A stretch of DNA of 64,000 nt from Spodoptera frugiperda (taxonomy: Eukaryota > Arthropoda > Insecta > Lepidoptera > Noctuidae), in the NCBI RefSeq assembly GCF_023101765.2, contig NC_064214.1, positions 5,524,001-5,588,000 of the forward strand, in the 5' to 3' direction. Shown one piece after another: positions 13,246-26,584 of this stretch (its first letter is position 1; every line of letters begins with the position of its first letter). Below the pieces are notes generated by a model. It was given only the letters and a program-made list of their open reading frames with translations. It was not told the origin of the DNA and searched no databases. Made by a program: the position numbers and the translations under genes.

Positions 13246-16200
13246 AACAGATCGAAACTGCACGCCAGACAGGCAGACGTACCTATACATACCCACCTAC
13301 ATATCTACGTAGACTTTTTAATAATCAACCCTCGCCGTCTCTCTAAAAGGGGGATTACGCATTGTAGGGTTTCAATAATTATTTCGACGGCCCGATAGGC
13401 TTAATGAAATGTTATTGCGAATTTGATCATTGAAAAGTTTGTTTATGTCTGTCTGCTGGAAAAAGGACTTTCGCAATTTGCAATTTTGTTATGTTTTGTA
13501 TTGTTGTGATTGGTTTAATTTGTTTGAGATCTACTGAGATGGTTTCGGTGTAGATTTAGGGTATGGTCTTGAAGAAGTTCGGACGCGTGTCCTAGAGCGG
13601 AACTTTAAAACAAAGGATTGCGTAACATAGAAGTGGCGAAGGAAGAATAGCTATATTTAAAAACACTCAGAAATCTATTTTAAACTTTTAATATTATCGT
13701 AATCTCAACTTACGGGAGAGAAAAAAGTTACTTATTTCATAATAACACAAAAAGTTTCATAATGAGTACGTGAAAAGCTAAATGAAAAATCCAAGAAAAA
13801 TTTCTTCTACTTAGGAAATTTCTATGCAAAGCGAAATAGATGACAGAATGGCATATATGGCGAAATATATGTATGAAGAAAAATAAAAACTGTGCACACA
13901 CAACTTACTTTTCCCGTTACTCATTACTTACTCAGAGAGAGAAAAAAAACACATGAATTTTAAAAATAAACGTGTCAAAACTCATTAAAACCTGGTCGCG
14001 TTTTAATTTGCGGTCTAATGAGAATTCTGTAATACAAGGCACCTCTTTGACGAGAGGATTAAAATGTCTACCCCTAACTTTAGGACGATGAATGACATAA
14101 GACCCTCCGTCTGTCTGTCTGTACATTGTAAAAATAACAAGTTTTTCAATGGTATCTAAGCTTTTCCTTTGATTTGTATTCTTTTATTTTTATTTTTCTG
14201 CTGTTAGGCTCAATTTTTAAATATTTTTTGGATTTTTAAAACACCTCTCCGTTTTTTTTAATGTTAATCTATTGAACACAAAATTTAACACAGAGAGCTT
14301 AAATCAATTATATTGCAATTTTCAATATACATATTTATTCACTAATGAGTTTTATACTATAAGTCTACAAGTAACCATTTTCAACTTTTGGGAAACCGAA
14401 GATTTTGGACTCCTGTCTGTGGTGGGGGTACGGTAGCCAAATTGGAACTAAAAAAATAACCCAACGACGTCACGAGCACAAGTTTTCTACTACAAGTCGA
14501 CAAGGAAAAATGGCGGAAAACTTTTCTAAGAGAGTGACGTAATAAGTTACTTACAAATCGTTACAAAAGTTATCAGTTATCTCAACAACCTTAATTTCAT
14601 TTATAGATTCCTGTCTAGTCTCGTAACTGAGACGAACACCCACTCAAACCTCCCATTACTCTCTGATATCATTTTGAATTTTTCATGAGGAAACTTACTT
14701 AGCCTAATTTATTTCACCGACTCCACTCAATTGTGTTTTCATAAACATAATACAAACTTTTGTTTTGTTTACATTGGCGTTTAATTTTTTACCCTTTTGT
14801 ATCTCGTAACGGTTTTATAAGAATCATTATGTTTACTTTACTGGAAAATACAGTTTCTCGTAAAATGCCTATACCTTAATAGAGACGACTGTAGGCCACC
14901 TATTAATTGTGACTGACTGATTTTTACTACCTGTGTCTTTATGAATTCCTGGTACTCGAAAAGGTATTTGTATAAAAGTAATATTGTTTTATTGTAAAAA
15001 ATATATAATATTATGTTAAAAATAAATTGTCTGACAAATAATATTACAGCAGATGTTTTATTAATATGTACCTGTTAGGGGTAGTACAGCATTTACCTAT
15101 GTGTATTAGATCAAATGCATAAAACATATTCTGTTCCTTACTTATTTCAATTTAAAGCACCAGGATTTAACAACCTAAGTAGGTATAAACGCAGTAAACA
15201 AACATATCGACCGCCGCAACGCGTGAGTAACTAGCCTCTTGGTTTGTTTTCTTCGGGAAGTCCGATAATTTGACTGCACTCCCTGTACAATATCAATATT
15301 GAACCGCCCTACATAAGCGACACATTCACTAAGATTTTTTCCATTGCTCGTTTAATACATGGCGTATTTAGTCAGATTGAACAAAACACGCAATGTACAG
15401 TAAAATTGGCAATTTCGTCGCTAAATTAGGGGTAATTGAAGAGCTGCCAGTAGAGGCAGCTGTCTCGACGCCTCTTTATATTGGCGTGCCAGACCTACCC
15501 CAAGGCAAAGCGCGTTGCCCTTTCCCCACTGCTGCACCGGGTGCATTGTGACAACAAAGGATATGCCAAAGTTCGCTTTCCAAGGTGACTGTTGATTTTC
15601 ACCGAACATGTTAAATATTGATGAGGATTCGAAGCTTATCTGTGGCCATCTCAGACTTAATGCTCCATTTGCATGACGTCCATGTCCTGAGTGGGAAGTA
15701 TTCAATGAAGGCTTTAAGCTGATGTTCGGAGAAACCTACGTAGTCACATTTCAATATTTCTTTAATTCATTTCGTTAACTGACGAAAACGTTTCATTTAA
15801 TGATTATATCAATGCTTGAATAGTTTCCAAATATAACTGACTGCTCTGTTATGGCGAGCGTTTCATTTCCGTATTCACTGAGGGAAATTTTAGTAAGCTT
15901 TTCATAGACCAATGCATTGTTAATTAACATTAGAGCTTTGTGATGACATTTTGCTTTTAACGTTAGAATAGGCAATATGTTTATTAATTAATATTTGGCA
16001 GATGAGAGTAGGTATGAGAAATATTTGTCTAATAATTAAGTTTACCTTGTTCATTACATAACGATTGGGTATTTATTTAAGTACATGTAGGATCAGACGG
16101 TAGACAAGTAAGGTAAGGAAATTATCACAACATCGAAGCATTTGCAGTAATCATTTGTAACTCGAGTTTTATTTATTCGCATAGCTACACATAACTAACA

Positions 16201-16249
16201 TGGGGGTTTAATATTCGCTAAAGGAGTCGTCAAAGGCTGATATTGCGTA

Positions 16250-16330
16250 GCCCGGTACCAGGGTGGTATAGGTGTGTAGGATGCGGCAGGCGGCGGGCGG
16301 CGGTAGTCATGGCGACCGCCGGATGCGTCC
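16250..16330. promoter_or_regulatory. Small GC-rich patch with RFX-like core and CCTGGTAC motif
   Basis: Within 70 bp there is a minus-strand CCTGGTAC (16255-16262), a run of GGCGGC units and GTAGTCATGGCGAC (16303-16316), which shares the CATGGCGAC half with the site at 6418. Overlapping frames on both strands are treated as accidental. Regulatory function is inference. Confidence 0.25.
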
Positions 16331-17279
16331 GCCAGCTTGCAACCCTGGGCATTGGGGTGGCTATGATTAATGGTCGATACGTGGGAAAATGTGGATTAAT
16401 TACTTTCCAAAGATCACTCAACCTTCACAAAATTATTGATCAAAGCTTTACTAGAACTCGAAATCTTTATACAACAGAAACCCTGCTTAGTCAATTGATT
16501 ATTAATTCGTAATCTTTTGATAAAATTACAACATTACTGTAGTTTTCTAAACGAAAATCTCCCTTAGATCTTCTACCAAGTGCTATAAGTATATCTATAC
16601 CTTCACAAGATACTCATGCTAAACGGGTAGGCGGAAGGGGAATAAAATTGCGCGCAGTTGTAACAATTTTCCTTATATTACGCGAGCTTTGTAAACAGGA
16701 GTTTCAAAGGACGGTAAAAATTACGTCGCGAAGTACAAGGTAATCATAAAAACAAGGAAATTTTTCATTGTATCAATGAGTTGGTCACCGCACGACGCAT
16801 AGATATCGCGTATATGATTGTGTAGATAGGATCGTGCAGCTCGCTACCTATTTACTTTTTGTACACTACGTCTGTGTTGATGCAATGTTATGTGCTCTGT
16901 AATCATATTTACTTAGTTATGTGACGCGAACATCGAACGCTCTGCAGGTGGAGGACTCTCAATAAATTAATGTTGTACCGACGCCGACGTATTGAATATG
17001 TCAAGAGGAGAAAATGCATGTGGATAGGAAAATCGTGTTGTAACTTTTTTGCTTTATGTGAGCCTAGTACGAGGACATGTTGGCGTATAGCTGTTGTAGA
17101 GAAAATGTTTTTTTTTTAATTGAAAATATTACTAGATATCATTTCATATTCTCAGTATTTAAAAAAAAATCCAAGACCGATATTACAACTAATAAGCGAG
17201 TAAGTAGGTAGGATAGAACTTCGCTAGTTCGACAAGCAGTTTTAATTAGGACAGGAGACACTAGGACTTTTTCCTGGAT

Positions 17280-17420
17280 TGTGGGTACAAACATATCATT
17301 TTACTTGACATCCAGACCAGAAACAACAATTTGCTGATCACACAAAAAGTTGTTCCGTGTGGGAATCGAAGCGGCTACATGTTGCGCTGCAGCTGGTTGC
17401 TGAGCCACCGCCCCAACCAT
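17280..17420 (-). mobile_element. tRNA-derived SINE, family A, degraded copy 2
   Basis: Read on the minus strand it shows the family A head (GGTTGGGGCGGTGGCTCAGC), a damaged B-box region (the plus strand reads GTGTGGGAATCGAAGCGGC) and the TTTTTGTGTGATCAGCAAAT segment. It is more diverged than the copy at 26585. Confidence 0.65.
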
Positions 17421-17693
17421 TCAGACAAAACTAAATTCTCAATTACCAAAAATATATTGTATGAAATAGAAAAGATTAATTAAAGAAAATATAATTCACA
17501 AACCACTGTAGCACCTGACAGTACAGACTGGCTACAAACAACTCTCAATTAATACACAGTATATGTGACCTGCCCGGGACTTGCGGAGGGTGGCGTGGAA
17601 TGATGGAAACCGAATATGAGGAGCCATGAGTACGTGTCGAGGGGTTCAAATCCCATAATTGTACATGACGATAACGAACGTACATTTTTGTTC

Positions 17694-18032
17694 AATAGGG
17701 TAGATGACTAATTTTTAATTAAGTGTCCGTCTTGTATTTTAAATAATTAGATATATTATACGTAGTTTTTATTTTCTTAGGGAAACAAATATTTTCAAAG
17801 ATATATTGATTTGATATATCTCGTGACGACACTTCTAGGTACGTTTTATAGGTAGAAATGACGTATTTGCTACCACTCTTAAACAATATTTGGTTTTATG
17901 TAATATGACATAATAAAAAAATACGTGTCTAATATTTGTTTCATTACGGTACCTAACCTAACTGATAAAAGAAATAGATTATAATAATAGAATATAATAA
18001 TATAATTTACATACCCTGTCATTATCCCTATT
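17694..18032 (+). repeat. MITE-like dispersed repeat, copy 2 of 3
   Basis: Same family as 10486-10780. It starts AATAGGGTAGATGACTAAT and ends TGTCATTATCCCTATT, so the two ends form an imperfect inverted repeat (AATAGGGTAGATGAC against AATAGGGATAATGAC). The middle carries an AT-rich expansion of TAATAATAGAATA-like units absent from copy 1. Confidence 0.6.
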
Positions 18033-18191
18033 CACTAATAGTTGCAATATTAGATGTTATTGGAATGCTAATTGTAGTGGACTCTTATTGCAAAGTGTAA
18101 TTGTCTGGATAGAATTCTACCACTATTATCGAAGTCTAGTCGATATTGCTAATTGCACTGGTTAACTGGTAACAATATTATCTTGAAACCC

Positions 18192-18310
18192 TATATACCC
18201 AAAAAGGCGGCAACGAAATTGTAATTCCTCTGATGCTGCGGGTGTATATGGGCGGCCTCGATTCCTTACTATCACGTGACCAGACAGCATAGTTATCGTC
18301 CAAAAAAAAT
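18192..18310 (+). repeat. Family D repeat fragment, copy 2
   Basis: Shows AAAAAGGCGGCAACGAAATT, CTCTGATGCTGCGGGTG and ATGGGCGGC in the same order as copy 1 (12825-13015), with many substitutions. An old fragment. Confidence 0.5.
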
Positions 18311-18820
18311 ATCAAAACAATCTAAATACTTGTGTAAAACTTTTGTAATTAACTAAAAAAAACAAAAAAAAAACATAATGTATAAAACATAACTGATCGC
18401 GGAAGGCCCTTTCGATGTAACATCAAAAGCTTTTAAAAAGTTACAAAACGGCATAATTTGATTTTCTCTTTCACGACTGGCATCCGTCTGGCGTGGGGAA
18501 CAAAATTTACCAACACATACACACATACAAAACATGATCATAATAATAAGAGTGTGGTTCCACCCCTAGTCTGCGAACAGGATCACATCCTCATTCGCAA
18601 CAACAGTAATTAATTAATTGCCCCAAGACGGGAAAGATACACGTAGGCTCCTTGTGAAATATGTACTCCTGGTACATATTGATACTTTTATACAGGTTAT
18701 ATCACACGTCACATCAACCCGTGACAGTCGACTGCTGGACTACTGCTACATAAGATGAGGTTTGCCATGATCTCCAAACTTGATAAGCAGGTTGGAAATC
18801 GCAGTTTAAGTTTAATACTT

Positions 18821-18966
18821 TTTTTTGAGGTGGGTAAATCATCTAATGACTTCTCCCGCCTTGGGCGAACCGAGAGTGAGTGTCAGACTCTTACCAAAAA
18901 ACACCCCGTTCCTACTCCTGCTTTTCGAGCCGGAACCCCGATAACCCGCTAGGCAGTCCGCGAGAG
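18821..18966 (-). mobile_element. Short retroposon sharing the LINE tail, copy 1
   Basis: On the minus strand this matches the last ~150 bp of the R1-type LINE (5278-5424) and ends in an A run (T run on the plus strand). It is flanked by GTTTAATACTT (18810-18820) and GTTTAGTACTT (18967-18977), a target-site duplication with one mismatch. The 5' end (CTCTCGCGGACTGCC) lies at nearly the same point as in the other copies. It is the most diverged of the four. Confidence 0.75.
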
Positions 18967-19760
18967 GTTTAGTACTTTAGGCTGTTATGATACCCGCAGG
19001 TAGAGAAGGGATAGCGACAAATAAATGTATTCTATTTAATCAAACAGAATAAATCCTATAAAAATAAATACTTTAAAAACTTTCTTCAGCGGATTTTCCG
19101 AAGATTTTTCAAACACTGTTTTAATCCTTACATTCCGTATGCCTCTCCACATCCATCAGGATTAAAGTAATTACTCACGTACACTGTATACGTACTATTC
19201 GAAAAAAGCTTTACTTAAAACGAATACTGTTAATTAATTCAGTATGCCTCACAATAGTTATTTTACAAAAATCCATTAAGATTAAACAAAATATTAAAAT
19301 GGACGCTAAAATATTGGTAAAATAAAAGTAGAATAGTTGTATTTTTTTTGCCACTCGTATTCGCAGAAAAATTGACCACAAAAATAAACGCTAAGCAAGT
19401 ACGCAACAATACAAAATAAATAGGAAAATCAACAGTTTATTTAAGTAAAAATAAATATTAATCTAATGGTACTGTAATTCCGGACCTTTACTAGTTTAAA
19501 CATTAGTATTCTTTCCCCGGCTTCCCAAGGGGACATTAAAATCACTCAGCGACCATTTAAGGCGTTATAAATTCGTAGTAAGTAAGTAAGACATTACAAA
19601 GACTTGGCCGTATAAGCCGTGTGGTAGCAGTAGAGCTATATCATCAGTTACCGTTCACCACCCTCTCTTCGAAACCTAAACCTTTTTAACTGCGATCTCC
19701 ATTCTACCAGCCAAACTTGAAGATTATTGGCAAACCCCCAAACTTATCATTATAAAGTAT

Positions 19761-19895
19761 AAGCCAAGTTTCCTCATGATGCTTTCCTTCATAATCTTAG
19801 AAAGTACATATAACTCGGAACAAGTCACGTTGGTAAGTTTTCGAACCCGCTCATGCATAACGAGCGTGCGTCTTAAACCACCGAGCCACCGCGAC
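19761..19895 (-). mobile_element. tRNA-derived SINE, family C, copy 1 (partial)
   Basis: On the minus strand the head reads GTCGCGGTGGCTCGGTGG then TTAAGACGCACGCTCG and GCGGGTTCGAAAAC, giving A-box and B-box matches (GGTTCGAAAAC against GGTTCGANNCC). The body (plus strand TCTTAGAAAGTACATATAAC) is shared with the copy at 35197-35466. Confidence 0.65.
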
Positions 19896-20073
19896 ACTGA
19901 TCAAAAGTTCAAAACAAAACAAAAGAATTCAAATATATCGCGTTCTACTCCATCCGTTTGTTCTCCTTTGAAACTTCCAATCTAACTAATTTGAATCGGC
20001 TACATACGCGCTATGTACTCCTGGTATTATATAAAGTTCTGACACGGCGCTCGCGACTGTCTGCGTACCGGCG

Positions 20074-20087
20074 GTCGTCATGGAAAC
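20074..20087. promoter_or_regulatory. RFX-like palindromic site
   Basis: GTCGTCATGGAAAC fits the known RFX X-box pattern with an intact right half (CATGGAAAC). It lies in a CpG-rich segment just downstream of a TATATAAAG string (near 20033). Role inferred only. Confidence 0.25.
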
Positions 20088-21664
20088 CAGGTTGTGAAGT
20101 ACTATTTTTGTGTTGAGACAGTTTCTCACTGCTGCCTATTGATATACTACCTGTTCACCAATATAAATACCTCAAATCGTTAATAAAATATTGATTTCAA
20201 ATGTCTGAATAAGTACAGAAATTGTATTAGTAATAATTTCCCTACCCTAAAATAACAAGCCAAGAATTCCTAAATAGAAATCATGTGCTAATACAATTTA
20301 GCCCTTATTCTCTTGACCATTAAGTTTCAATTTAACAAATTAAACATTTAACAGTTTGTGAGCGCATTTCCTCGCTGCAGATTTTCCGGGCGAGCTGTCA
20401 AAACTCCCGCCCGGGGTTCGACTGTTTCCGTGAAACGTCGGCATGGTTCGACACCCCCGTTAGGGGGCCATTGTATCTAGACCTGCAATATTTGTTAACA
20501 CTGCCTAGGGTCCTTTACGTGGCTGGAATCTGGGAGCTCTCTGTAATGTGGTGGAGTATGCAAGCGTGTATGCACCGCGACATCGTCGATACAACGTGGT
20601 ATGTGTGTGCACCGTACTAGTGAACTTTGATAATGAACCAAGGGGCAATTGCCCGGGCCGGGAGGGGGGGGCGAGGCTTCTGCCCCCAAACCCCTGTTAC
20701 GTCGGCCGGGATGTGCAACGACCTGCAGCTACTTCCGAGCTAGCTATGTACGCATTGTACATAGTTACCTGCTATGTGCGGTATCGCTGCGCTTATTACA
20801 AAAAGATATTTGCATAGTACGACTTCTTTATCAGTTGTAGCAGCCTGGTACCTGACTAGTCCCACTACTGGCCCTCCTTCTCTTAAGTACATAATAATGT
20901 TAATCCCTCTTCTCTTATTTGTTTAATGAATTTTAGCACCTATTGTAGTTACGTGATACAATTTACAGACACTGTCTGAACTTCATAATTTAGTCTAACT
21001 TCCGCAACCACTGATTGACTTAAGATCAAATGATCTCCCAATGATAAGGAATGTCGTTTTCCCATAAGAACTAGAACATTTTGTAGCAAAATTAAATATT
21101 ATTTTGACAAAGCAAAAGCACTCAAAATAATGTCACCCTTTTGCTACACATAGGGGTAGATTGTAGAGACGCGCATTTTAAAAACTTGAAATATGCGCCT
21201 CGCACCAAATTTTAGCCAGTATATCATGAGTCATAGGGAGGCGAGTGAGTCCTTTATCATATAGGTATTATTTAGTATAAAGGGCAAAAATTTTTTTTTT
21301 TTTACATTTAATTGGTCGACGTTTGACCGCTATCTCACCTGAGATATATTTGAGGATACAATCTACAAATGAGAACTTAGAAAATCGAACATCCCTTCAC
21401 CTGGAATAGAAACCGCGTCCTCTTACACTTCCGACCATTTTACTGCAAAGACCACTATAAAATTAAGATTATAGTAATAGTAATTAACTTCAGATTATTT
21501 TTTACTACAAGATTTCTAAACAGAATGTTATTTCTGGATAAGCCTAACTGTAAATATTTACCTGTACTTAATCCTAAACTAATCTCCTGATGGATTAATT
21601 AAAAGAGTTATAAATATTTCAATTATTTTATTATTGCTTAGCGTTTATTATTGACGATACGTAC

Positions 21665-21941
21665 AATAGGTATGATAAAGGGGTATTAAAATTTAAAATC
21701 TATTTAGTCCATCAGTTAGGTAATGAAGAATATTTGGCACGTATTTTTCATATAAAATAACAAAACTTATGTAAAACGAAACAAAGTTTAGAAGTGGGAG
21801 CAAATACGTCAATTATACGTATACAACGCACCTACAAGAGACGTCACGTGATATTTCAAATTAATAATACTTATATCTTCGAATGTTTCAAACTAATCTA
21901 CTAGACGAACATTAAAGTAAATATTAGTCATTTACCCTATT
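21665..21941 (-). repeat. MITE-like dispersed repeat, copy 3 of 3
   Basis: Reverse-orientation copy of the family at 10486 and 17694. Shared blocks on the plus strand include AGTGGGAGCAAATACGTCAA and GACGTCACGTGATATTTCAA, and it ends in TTTACCCTATT. The conserved GGGAGCAAATACGT core is the best diagnostic. Confidence 0.6.
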
Positions 21942-22716
21942 ACTAACATAAATGACTAAGATGTGGTAACTACGCTCTGTGTATCCCGCCCCTCTATTTC
22001 AAATAATGGCTTATCTTATATCTCCGTAATTTATGTAGTATTTTGTGGTTTTTATTGCACTAAGTACATAGGCTAAAAGGCTCAGCCCCTATTACATAAC
22101 TCATAAAAAATGAACACTAATTATTTAAAATTTAAAAAGTTTGATAGAAAAATGGGGTGTAAAAGTAAAGGAAGACATAACGATTAACCGATTTCTTTAT
22201 AATGGGTTCTGACTTTTAAACAATATCTTGTTTCAATTAAAATTAATTGTAGTAATCAGTATGTATTCCAATAAATTAACGATGATTTTCTTTCACTGAA
22301 CGCCAATACAAATATCCTCTTGCATTATTGTTTTAAACATTATTCCGTTTAAAAATTCAAAACGTTCAAGAAAGTTCGTTTACCAAACACGAGCCTCTCA
22401 GACTACAATGAAAGTAAATACACACCCTTACTTACATAGTTGTCACTCTTTGTTTGTATTCTTAACTTTTCTTCGCAACCTCTGCGTAGACTCCTGCAGA
22501 GTTATGCACTCCTAGTATGTTGAGACAAGATTTAGTCTAGACAGTGAGACATACAGACAGACACGAATGTACTTATAAATTATTTATGCAAATTCTATTG
22601 CTATTGTTACTATTCTATGGAAATAATATGAATGTTTAATGATTATTCAAAATTATGGTTTGTAAAAATATCAATCTTGATAATTACTAAAAGGAAGAAA
22701 AGAGCGTACTTATTTT

Positions 22717-22850
22717 TAAAAGGCTAACGACGCACTTGTGACTCATCTGGTGTTGCGGGTGTCCATGGGTGACGCTGATCGCTCAGCACCAGGTTACCCG
22801 ACTACTTGTTTGCCTCCTGGTCCATCTTTCGTTATCTTAAAAACACCAGA
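22717..22850 (+). repeat. Family D repeat fragment, copy 3
   Basis: Shows AACGACGCACTTGTGACTC, GTGTTGCGGGTGTCCATGGG and CACCAGGTTACCCGACTAC in the family D order. Moderately diverged. Confidence 0.6.
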
Positions 22851-24083
22851 AATAAAAACTATCCACTGAACCTTCTATGTTACTAGTAATAAATATAATG
22901 AATAAAGCAAATAGTATAGTTTGAAAACGTGTTGTTTGTCAACTCTAGTTACATTGTTACAAAAGCATATGTCCGCCATCAACTACCTACATCAAGTTAT
23001 CCGAAGACAAAACTAATTTTAGTCAGTTGTCTTGGACTTGGACCACATTTTATCTAATACTATCCACCAAAAATAGCGGATCGAATGGGTGTTCCTAGAA
23101 TAAAATCTTCACCTTCACTGGTCTGAAGACGCTTAGATTCGACTGTGCAAAATCACTCACATCTACTTGAAATTATTCGTAGCATAAAATATACTCTATA
23201 AACATAGACTTCCCATCAAACCAAATGAAAATCACAGGGACCCTTCGAACACACTTGTACTGTACATGTACATACGTAGACCAAACAAATAATTGCTACT
23301 CAAAAATTGAAAGCACAAACGCGCAAAATACATCAAAGGCGATCACTACGTCGGAGTAACACCAATAAATTCGCATCAAACAATTATAGACCGTTAGTGA
23401 ATGCTAATAAGAATGATTTCCTCAAAACTTTTGTGCTTAAAATTAAATAACGCACACGCATAAACGATGGGGTTCGCTTTACATTGAAAGAGGGGTCCAG
23501 ACAGAAAAATGCACTTGGAACCCCACGTCTAGACTAGAGGCTGTCTGCTGTCTGACCGCGGTGACTCTAGACTTGGTCCGTTTGCTCCAAGGACGATTCA
23601 ACGACCGGTAATATTTCTTCTCGTTTTTTATGAAGAATAATGGGACAGTATACTAACCATACCATGACACAGAACGTGTTTCTATTGAAAAACTGGATTG
23701 CTTGGCAATAAAAAGTGTAGATAATAAATCAAAGAACTGTCTCAGTGTATAAAATGACAATACCAATCAACTGAATTTGTGTACTTTTAAAATTAATGTG
23801 CTAATATCATGATACATATTAGCTTGAAATGTAAAGTCATGAAGGCTGCTTGCTACACTAACGAATGTTTCTCTTGCATTTACGTATAATAATTTTGTCT
23901 CAGTGTACCTTTTAGTGATAATAAACACTTAACAATTAATGTGTTAACTTCCTTCCAGATCAAATTGGTATTTAATAAATCATTGAGTTAATTTAAATCA
24001 TTCCTTTAAGTTTTGGCAGTTATGTTATACCCATGTCAAAATAGACATTACAATTATTAAGTGCGTCTTATCTTTGCATTTGA

Positions 24084-24318
24084 CTACGTCGTTGGTCGAG
24101 TGGTTGCAAGTGCGATTGCCGGACAAGGGGTCTCGGGTCGGGCAAAGTATTACTGGTTTTTTTTGGCTTTTCGAAAAATTCTGCAAAAAAGCACGAAGTC
24201 TGGAATTTTACCCAGTATATGGCAATAAGATCACCTCTTATTACATGGGACTATAACGCAAATAGTGAAAAGTAGGTGCCGTAATGTGTACCTCTGCCTA
24301 CCCCTTCATTTATAAGGA
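24084..24318 (+). mobile_element. tRNA-derived SINE, family B, near full length
   Basis: The A box TGGTCGAGTGG is at 24093-24103. The B-box region is damaged (GGTCTCGGGTCGGGCAAAG), apparently by loss of several bases. The body has TATATGGCAATAAGATCACC, TATTACATGGGACTATAACG and the 3' end TACCTCTGCCTACCCCTTC. Fragments of the same body occur at 30600-30748 (reverse) and 62161-62276. Confidence 0.75.
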
Positions 24319-26009
24319 ACAACGTATCGTGTAACTTTAAAACCACACTACGCAGTAAAAACTCAAATAACAAACTGCCCACATGAAGTATCAATCGATA
24401 CACAAATAAATCGAGTATCAATAAACCCAGGTGCGGATAAAATCAACAAATCGATATCTGATGTAGATAATGTGACAAGTCGCGAGTGTCAGTGGTCGTT
24501 TGCCCCCACAATAAACCTAGTGGTGTATAATTTAGTACTGGTGTAAGTCTGGCGGGCTATAGGTACCTAGTGCCGTAGGTATGTCGGCGTCGCATTGCGC
24601 CGGCGGTAAGGGTAGGTCAGGTACATGCAATTTCATACCATCGATGCGTTTGTTTATACTCCGGCTAACGTTTGCTTTATTTGCTAAAAACCCCGTGATT
24701 GAAAGAGTTTGGGGAGCTGATTTGTTGATTTTTTGTTATGTTTTTTCTTATTTTTTGTAGCGTTTTTTCTTTTTTTTTTAGGCGGATGTTGATTTTGTGT
24801 TATGATGTTGTTAAGGTTCATTTTGTGATTGGGTAATTCATGTAAAGCGAGACGAGAGTCTGTATTTAGTTCCTTCCTCATTTACCACGTGGTTTATGAG
24901 TAAGACGATTTCGCTGACAGTTTTCTTAGTTTAGTGAATTTGAATTAAAATTAATCTTTACAATTTTGTGTTTAGTCTATTTTCCAATATACAAATGATT
25001 CGTCTCCTATTCTATAAGTTTTATAGCTAGCAAAGAATGCATTTTATTACTGTACCTTCGCCTTCTTAGGGGGAAGATCAGGCGTGAGGTTATGTAGGCA
25101 TATTTTAATTTCATTATTATTGACAGATAGGATGTTAATGCAAAAATATGGATTAGAATACGACCTTCATCGCTAGACACGTTCGAGACTGGCTGGGCCC
25201 AACTGATATCGATTATATGTAGGTAGTACTTTTAATAGCTCAGTACCCAACGATACCAGATTTATTGATACAAAGAAATTTAGTTTCAAGCCTTTAACTG
25301 TGCGTGGAAAATAACTGAAACCTGAATCTGACGTGTTCATGGAATTAAGTAAGTTAATATGTAATTACTAGACTGGTTAGCGCTAGTTTCTTTCACGCCC
25401 CAGCCGACGTGAAAGACACTCCGGGCGTTTGACGAGCACTGTCTGCGGAGACGAAAGAAGATATATTTAAAATTCATATAAGATATTCGGTTAGCTTAGC
25501 AGGAGTAGGAACGTTTGTCAGTAAGAGTCTGAACTCCCTCTCGCTTTGCCCCGATTAACGAAGCAAGGAGTAGGTGTCTATTGTAATCTTTAAAGTTATT
25601 ACTTTACCACACATAATCACAAGAAAACAGACTTCAGAGCAACCAAAGTTATTAAATTGTTACCTGTTGACGGTTGCTATCGATTACTAAAAATCACGGT
25701 TTACTCAAGTCAATTAATGGAGTAAAGCTCTACTAGTTTCGAGTCATAGACTTCTTCTTATAGTTGCTATCGAGATTGAGGAACTGGTATCTACGCAACA
25801 TATTACAGGTTCGATCCCGCACGGACTAATTCTAAATTTCATCCATATAACGTTACATTTAAATGATCAAAGAAATGAACTTAAAATTTAGTACATCTAA
25901 TTTTATAACGCTTTTGTAAAAATGACCTAAATATCCGTTTTCAGATGTGCTTCCAATAAATCGACTATTTTATTTCCTATGGAATCGGAGGCTGTATAGC
26001 TGAAGCCCT
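24319..26009. other. Non-coding interval
   Basis: Apart from the broken LINE copy at 25385-25570 and a short tRNA-like fragment near 25790-25835 (CAGGTTCGATCCCGCACGG, a family A B-box remnant), nothing recognisable is seen. The long minus-strand frame at 24684-24881 is a lysine- and asparagine-rich product of a T-rich run and is not supported as a gene. Confidence 0.4.
25385..25570 (+). mobile_element. Broken R1-type LINE remnant
   Basis: The segment CACGCCCCAGCCGACGTGAA then GACACTCCGGGCG matches the 3' end of the LINE ORF at 5077-5103 (CACGCCCCAGCCGTCGCGAA). It is followed by a rearranged part and then by GTCAGTAAGAGTCTGA and CTCCCTCTCGC from the shared tail. The first part of the tail (CCGGAGCTGCGG) is missing, so this copy differs from the short retroposons. 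Confidence 0.6.
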
Positions 26010-26166
26010 TTTTTTTTTCAGGGTGGAAAATCATCCAATGACTTCTCCCGCCTTGGGCGAGGCGAGAGGGAGTGTCAGACTCTTACTGACTAAAAACCAC
26101 CCCGTTCCTACTCCTGCCCGTCGAGCCGGAGCCCCGGTAAACCCGCTAGGTAGTCCGCAGCTCCGG
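26010..26166 (-). mobile_element. Short retroposon sharing the LINE tail, copy 2
   Basis: Minus-strand insertion flanked by perfect 12-bp duplications AGCTGAAGCCCT (25998-26009 and 26167-26178). The element begins exactly at CCGGAGCTGCGGACTACC and ends in an A run (T run on the plus strand). It has the same 5' start as copy 3. No A or B box is visible, so it does not look like a tRNA-derived SINE. Confidence 0.88.
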
Positions 26167-26584
26167 AGCTGAAGCCCTGGCTGAATAAAAGTGAAGGGAA
26201 ATTGACATTTGATGAAGCGCCGGCGCCGCCTTTAAAAATAGTTTCAGTTTCCTGTTGTTTTATTGCATTCGACGACAGAACTTACAGAATATAGAAAAGT
26301 GTAAAATAAATAAATAAATATAAAGTAAATAATGATATTATTGAATTCATTGTTTGATACTCAATGCGATATTCGGTTAAGATTTTGCTATTTCGGTGTC
26401 TATAACAATCTCCAGGGTATAATCAATATTCTAGAATCCTCGGTGCATAAATGTGTTTGGCTGATTCGGGAACTCAACGAATCAGAAATGGTGAACAAAT
26501 AGAGCACTAACGTTACTATCGATTTATTATTAATTAGAATAAGTAATATATAGATTGCTAGTCAAAGATACGTTTGACTAAACG

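Larger units (their letters stand above)
10781..17276. other. Mostly non-coding interval with scattered repeats
   Basis: Apart from the SINE copy (11472-11680), the repeat fragment at 12825-13015 and the promoter-like site near 13194-13245, I see no gene. CCTRGTAC motifs occur at 11777, 12416, 14948, 16255 (minus) and 17063, the densest run in the window. A GC-rich patch at 16250-16330 holds one of these motifs and an RFX-like core. Confidence 0.4.
18033..24083. other. Non-coding interval with scattered repeats
   Basis: No gene is supported. Named repeats are listed separately. CCTRGTAC motifs occur at 18668 and 20844, with related CCTGGTAT and CCTAGTAT forms near 20018 and 22511. A GC-rich stretch at 20390-20760 contains GGGGCAATTGCCCGGGCC near 20642. 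The rest is AT-rich with nothing I can name. Confidence 0.4.
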